NCBI GenBank assembly: GCA_947623215.1
Contig: CANQGN010000077.1
Span: forward strand, 1-6,807
Source of the DNA: an uncultured Clostridia bacterium
GTDB taxonomy: Bacteria > Bacillota > Clostridia > Oscillospirales > Acutalibacteraceae
Direction of reading: 5' to 3'
Length of the DNA stretch: 6,807 bases
Position 1 is the stretch's first letter; every line of letters starts with the position of its first letter. A model generated the notes under the pieces. That model did not search any database. It had not been told where the DNA came from and saw only the letters and a program-made list of their open reading frames with translations. Below, one piece after another: positions 6,043 to 6,807 of this stretch. The translations under genes and the position numbers were made by a program.

Positions 6043-6048
6043 GACGTG

Positions 6049-6157
6049 TTTTTGGGGGAGTGCCCGCCGCGCCTGCTTCGCCCCCCGCTTTTGCCGTACA
6101 CAAAGTATGGCTGCAAGCGCACGCCCCCACGTCATCGACGGGCGCTCTCCCCAAAAA
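6049..6157. repeat. Internal imperfect inverted repeat of the MITE
   Basis: The arm TTTTTGGGGGAGTGCCCGCC (from 6049) pairs with 6136-6157 (CGACGGGCGCTCTCCCCAAA and onward) with a few mismatches around a ~65-base loop. This subterminal structure would fold the left half of the element into a long hairpin. Confidence 0.7.
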
Positions 6158-6258
6158 TCTTCGACCTGCCGCGTGTGCGATTTTTTGACTTTGCAAGGCG
6201 GCAGGCCGCAGGAATATGGGCATATTGCAAGGCCGACAACGCAGCAAATCGGAAAATC

Positions 6259-6274
6259 GCGCCGTGTCAGGCGC
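6259..6274. repeat. Small hairpin next to the right MITE end
   Basis: GCGCC at 6259-6263 pairs with GGCGC at 6270-6274 around GTGTCA. Flanking AAT/ATT could extend it past a one-base bulge. It abuts the right inverted repeat. Confidence 0.5.
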
Positions 6275-6277
6275 ATT

Positions 6278-6296
6278 GTACCCTGATTGTATTGCC
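6278..6296 (-). repeat. Right terminal inverted repeat of the MITE
   Basis: Exact reverse complement of 6024-6042, followed by the TA target duplicate at 6297-6298. Confidence 0.93.
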
Positions 6297-6419
6297 TATG
6301 CGAGTACATGCGGGATAAAATCAAAGCTGAGTCCATTGAAAATATGAAAGTATTGGATGACGAGGCGCTATTGTTTATCACTTGATGCAACCATTTATGC
6401 CGAATTAGTCGATTGAATT

Positions 6420-6725
6420 ATGGTATGGGAGTCGGTGCAGAACTGCGATGGGCTGGTAGACGGGCAAACGGTCTATTTGGCCTCTTTTCGCACCCTGCCG
6501 GCTTATCAGGGGCAGGGGTATTTTTCTCAGCTGCTGCGCTTTATGCTGGCAGATTTGCGCCGCCGGGGCTACCGCCGGGCCACGCTGGGGGTGGAGCCGG
6601 GCGAAGCGAAAAACAAGGCCATGTACGCCCACTTCGGCTTTACGGAATTTATCAAAGCGGGCACAGAAACCTACCCGGACGGCAGTAAAATTGCCGTGGA
6701 ATATTACGCCAAACCGCTGGCATAA
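6420..6725 (+). pseudogene. 5'-truncated GNAT acetyltransferase (C-terminal ~97 residues)
   Basis: The frame ending TAA 6723-6725 reads VQNCDGLVDGQTVYLASF and onward through the QGQGYF acetyl-CoA loop to VEYYAKPLA. It almost repeats the C-terminal 60% of the acetyltransferase at 4339-4824. Substitutions include Cys to Arg in the helix after the loop and Ser to Gly in VEPSEA; the copy also retains the TETYPDG segment. About 70 N-terminal residues are absent. The only start, ATG 6420, has no ribosome binding site and gives a short unrelated lead (MVWES). Upstream in the same frame, across a TGA at 6414-6416, the reading YCLSLDATIYAELVD loosely resembles the YYGLLNGRIISEATA part of the intact copy. 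A decayed older N-terminal section may therefore persist, although the same bases could belong to the methyltransferase remnant. Expression as a functional enzyme is unlikely. Confidence 0.82.
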
Positions 6726-6735
6726 CCCCGCCGGG
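6434..6735 (+). repeat. Direct repeat copy 2 (3' part of GNAT gene)
   Basis: Nearly identical to 4554-4834 but keeps 21 bases (in the 6663-6686 area) that copy 1 lacks. The copies lie 1,880 bases apart before the gap and 1,901 after it. Confidence 0.92.
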
Positions 6736-6757
6736 GGCAGTAAAAAGGCGGCCGCAC

Positions 6758-6800
6758 AAGGGAGAGGCTCCGTAAGGAAGTCCTCTCCCTTTGGCTTTTG
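6758..6800 (+). terminator. Hairpin terminator after the GNAT remnant
   Basis: Arms AAGGGAGAGG (6758-6767) and CCTCTCCCTT (6782-6791) form 10 perfect pairs. Inside, TCC/GGA close a GTAA tetraloop across an internal bulge. TTGGCTTTTG follows. It lies 32 bases past the truncated gene's stop and probably served the original gene. The intact copy at 4339-4824 has no comparable hairpin after it. Confidence 0.75.
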
Positions 6801-6807
6801 TAATCAG

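Larger units (their letters stand above)
6022..6298. mobile_element. MITE-like element, TA target duplication, 19-bp terminal inverted repeats
   Basis: Perfect 19-base inverted ends, GGCAATACAATCAGGGTAC at 6024-6042 and its reverse complement at 6278-6296, enclose a 273-base element with no credible gene. Each end is bordered by TA (6022-6023 and 6297-6298). Excising the element with one TA rejoins the interrupted methyltransferase codons exactly. Family knowledge: TA duplication is the mark of IS630/Tc1/mariner transposases, so a full-length IS630-type relative elsewhere in the genome is the likely mobiliser. The interior holds an imperfect 22-base inverted repeat (6049-6070 with 6136-6157) and a small hairpin just inside the right end. 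Long frames through it on both strands are by-products of its structure and GC content. No transposase is encoded. Confidence 0.87.
5938..6385 (+). pseudogene. SAM-dependent methyltransferase remnant, frameshifted and split by a MITE
   Basis: Starting at 5938 a forward frame reads DVGSGTGRLAFAAAKK, the glycine-rich SAM-binding motif I of class I methyltransferases. A stop lies directly upstream in that frame (TAA 5935-5937), so the 5' part of the gene is missing. After an A-run at 5979-5984 the homology continues in another frame as KRAYAGEPCDCL; one extra A would restore a single frame. At codon CTA (6021-6023) a MITE begins. After it, a third frame continues from 6296 as LCEYMRDKIKAESIENMKVLDD and stops at TGA 6383-6385. 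Joining the pieces gives EPCDCLCEYMRDKIK with the spacing I expect in this methyltransferase group (EP-x3-LRxYxR-K). Four lesions (5' loss, 1-base deletion, insertion, 3' loss) make this a clear pseudogene. Its substrate class is unknown. Confidence 0.75.

Noticed and set aside
6011..6303. ATGCGA direct repeat on both sides of the MITE as a 6-base target duplication
   Set aside because: It would leave unequal extra bases at the left end and does not restore the target frame, whereas TA does. The two ATGCGA are coincidental.
5930..6390. Open frames on both strands running through the MITE
   Set aside because: They read through inverted repeats and show no domain. The methyltransferase pieces explain the flanks.
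4554..6735. Composite element or integrative island with attachment sites
   Set aside because: The direct repeats are a gene 3' end, and no integrase, transposase or short att-like core is visible inside, so the claim goes no further than a partial duplication.

Overview
The window looks like chromosomal DNA from a GC-rich Clostridia-type Firmicute, perhaps a gut Oscillospiraceae/Ruminococcaceae relative. This is inference. It rests on strong AGGAGG-type ribosome binding sites, GTG/TTG starts, a single-membrane-anchor HtrA protease, and GNAT and kinase families that I associate with such genomes. All complete genes are on the + strand. I see no rRNA, tRNA, CRISPR array, integrase or transposase gene.

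Left part (1-3189): the extreme left edge may hold the last codons of an upstream gene. An HtrA-like serine protease follows, with a very proline-rich cytoplasmic N-terminus, one membrane anchor, a trypsin-like domain, a PDZ domain and an acidic tail ending in nine Asn. A GC-rich hairpin terminator and a good sigma-A-type promoter separate it from a GNAT acetyltransferase with a GTG start. That gene overlaps by 4 bases a small, visibly AT-richer P-loop kinase-like gene.

Middle (3190-4824): a broken remnant of a small membrane protein, then a membrane-bound double [4Fe-4S] ferredoxin-like protein of NapH/CcoG type, then a second, unrelated GNAT acetyltransferase. The last two are probably co-transcribed (16-base gap).

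Right part (4825-6807) is a mosaic. It holds an AT-richer aminoglycoside-phosphotransferase-fold kinase with a TTG start, then a wrecked SAM-dependent methyltransferase gene. That gene is 5'-truncated and frameshifted, and it is split by a 273-bp MITE with 19-bp perfect inverted ends and a TA target duplication. It ends in a truncated second copy of the 3' end of the 4339-4824 acetyltransferase gene, followed by a hairpin terminator. Removing the MITE plus one TA restores the local methyltransferase reading frame, so the insertion boundaries are unusually well determined.

The genes do not form one evident pathway. The left half is ordinary core or lineage-specific content. The right 2 kb records duplication, decay and transposition. 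I found no convincing new multi-gene system; the most informative signals are the MITE insertion and the partial GNAT duplication around the phosphotransferase gene.
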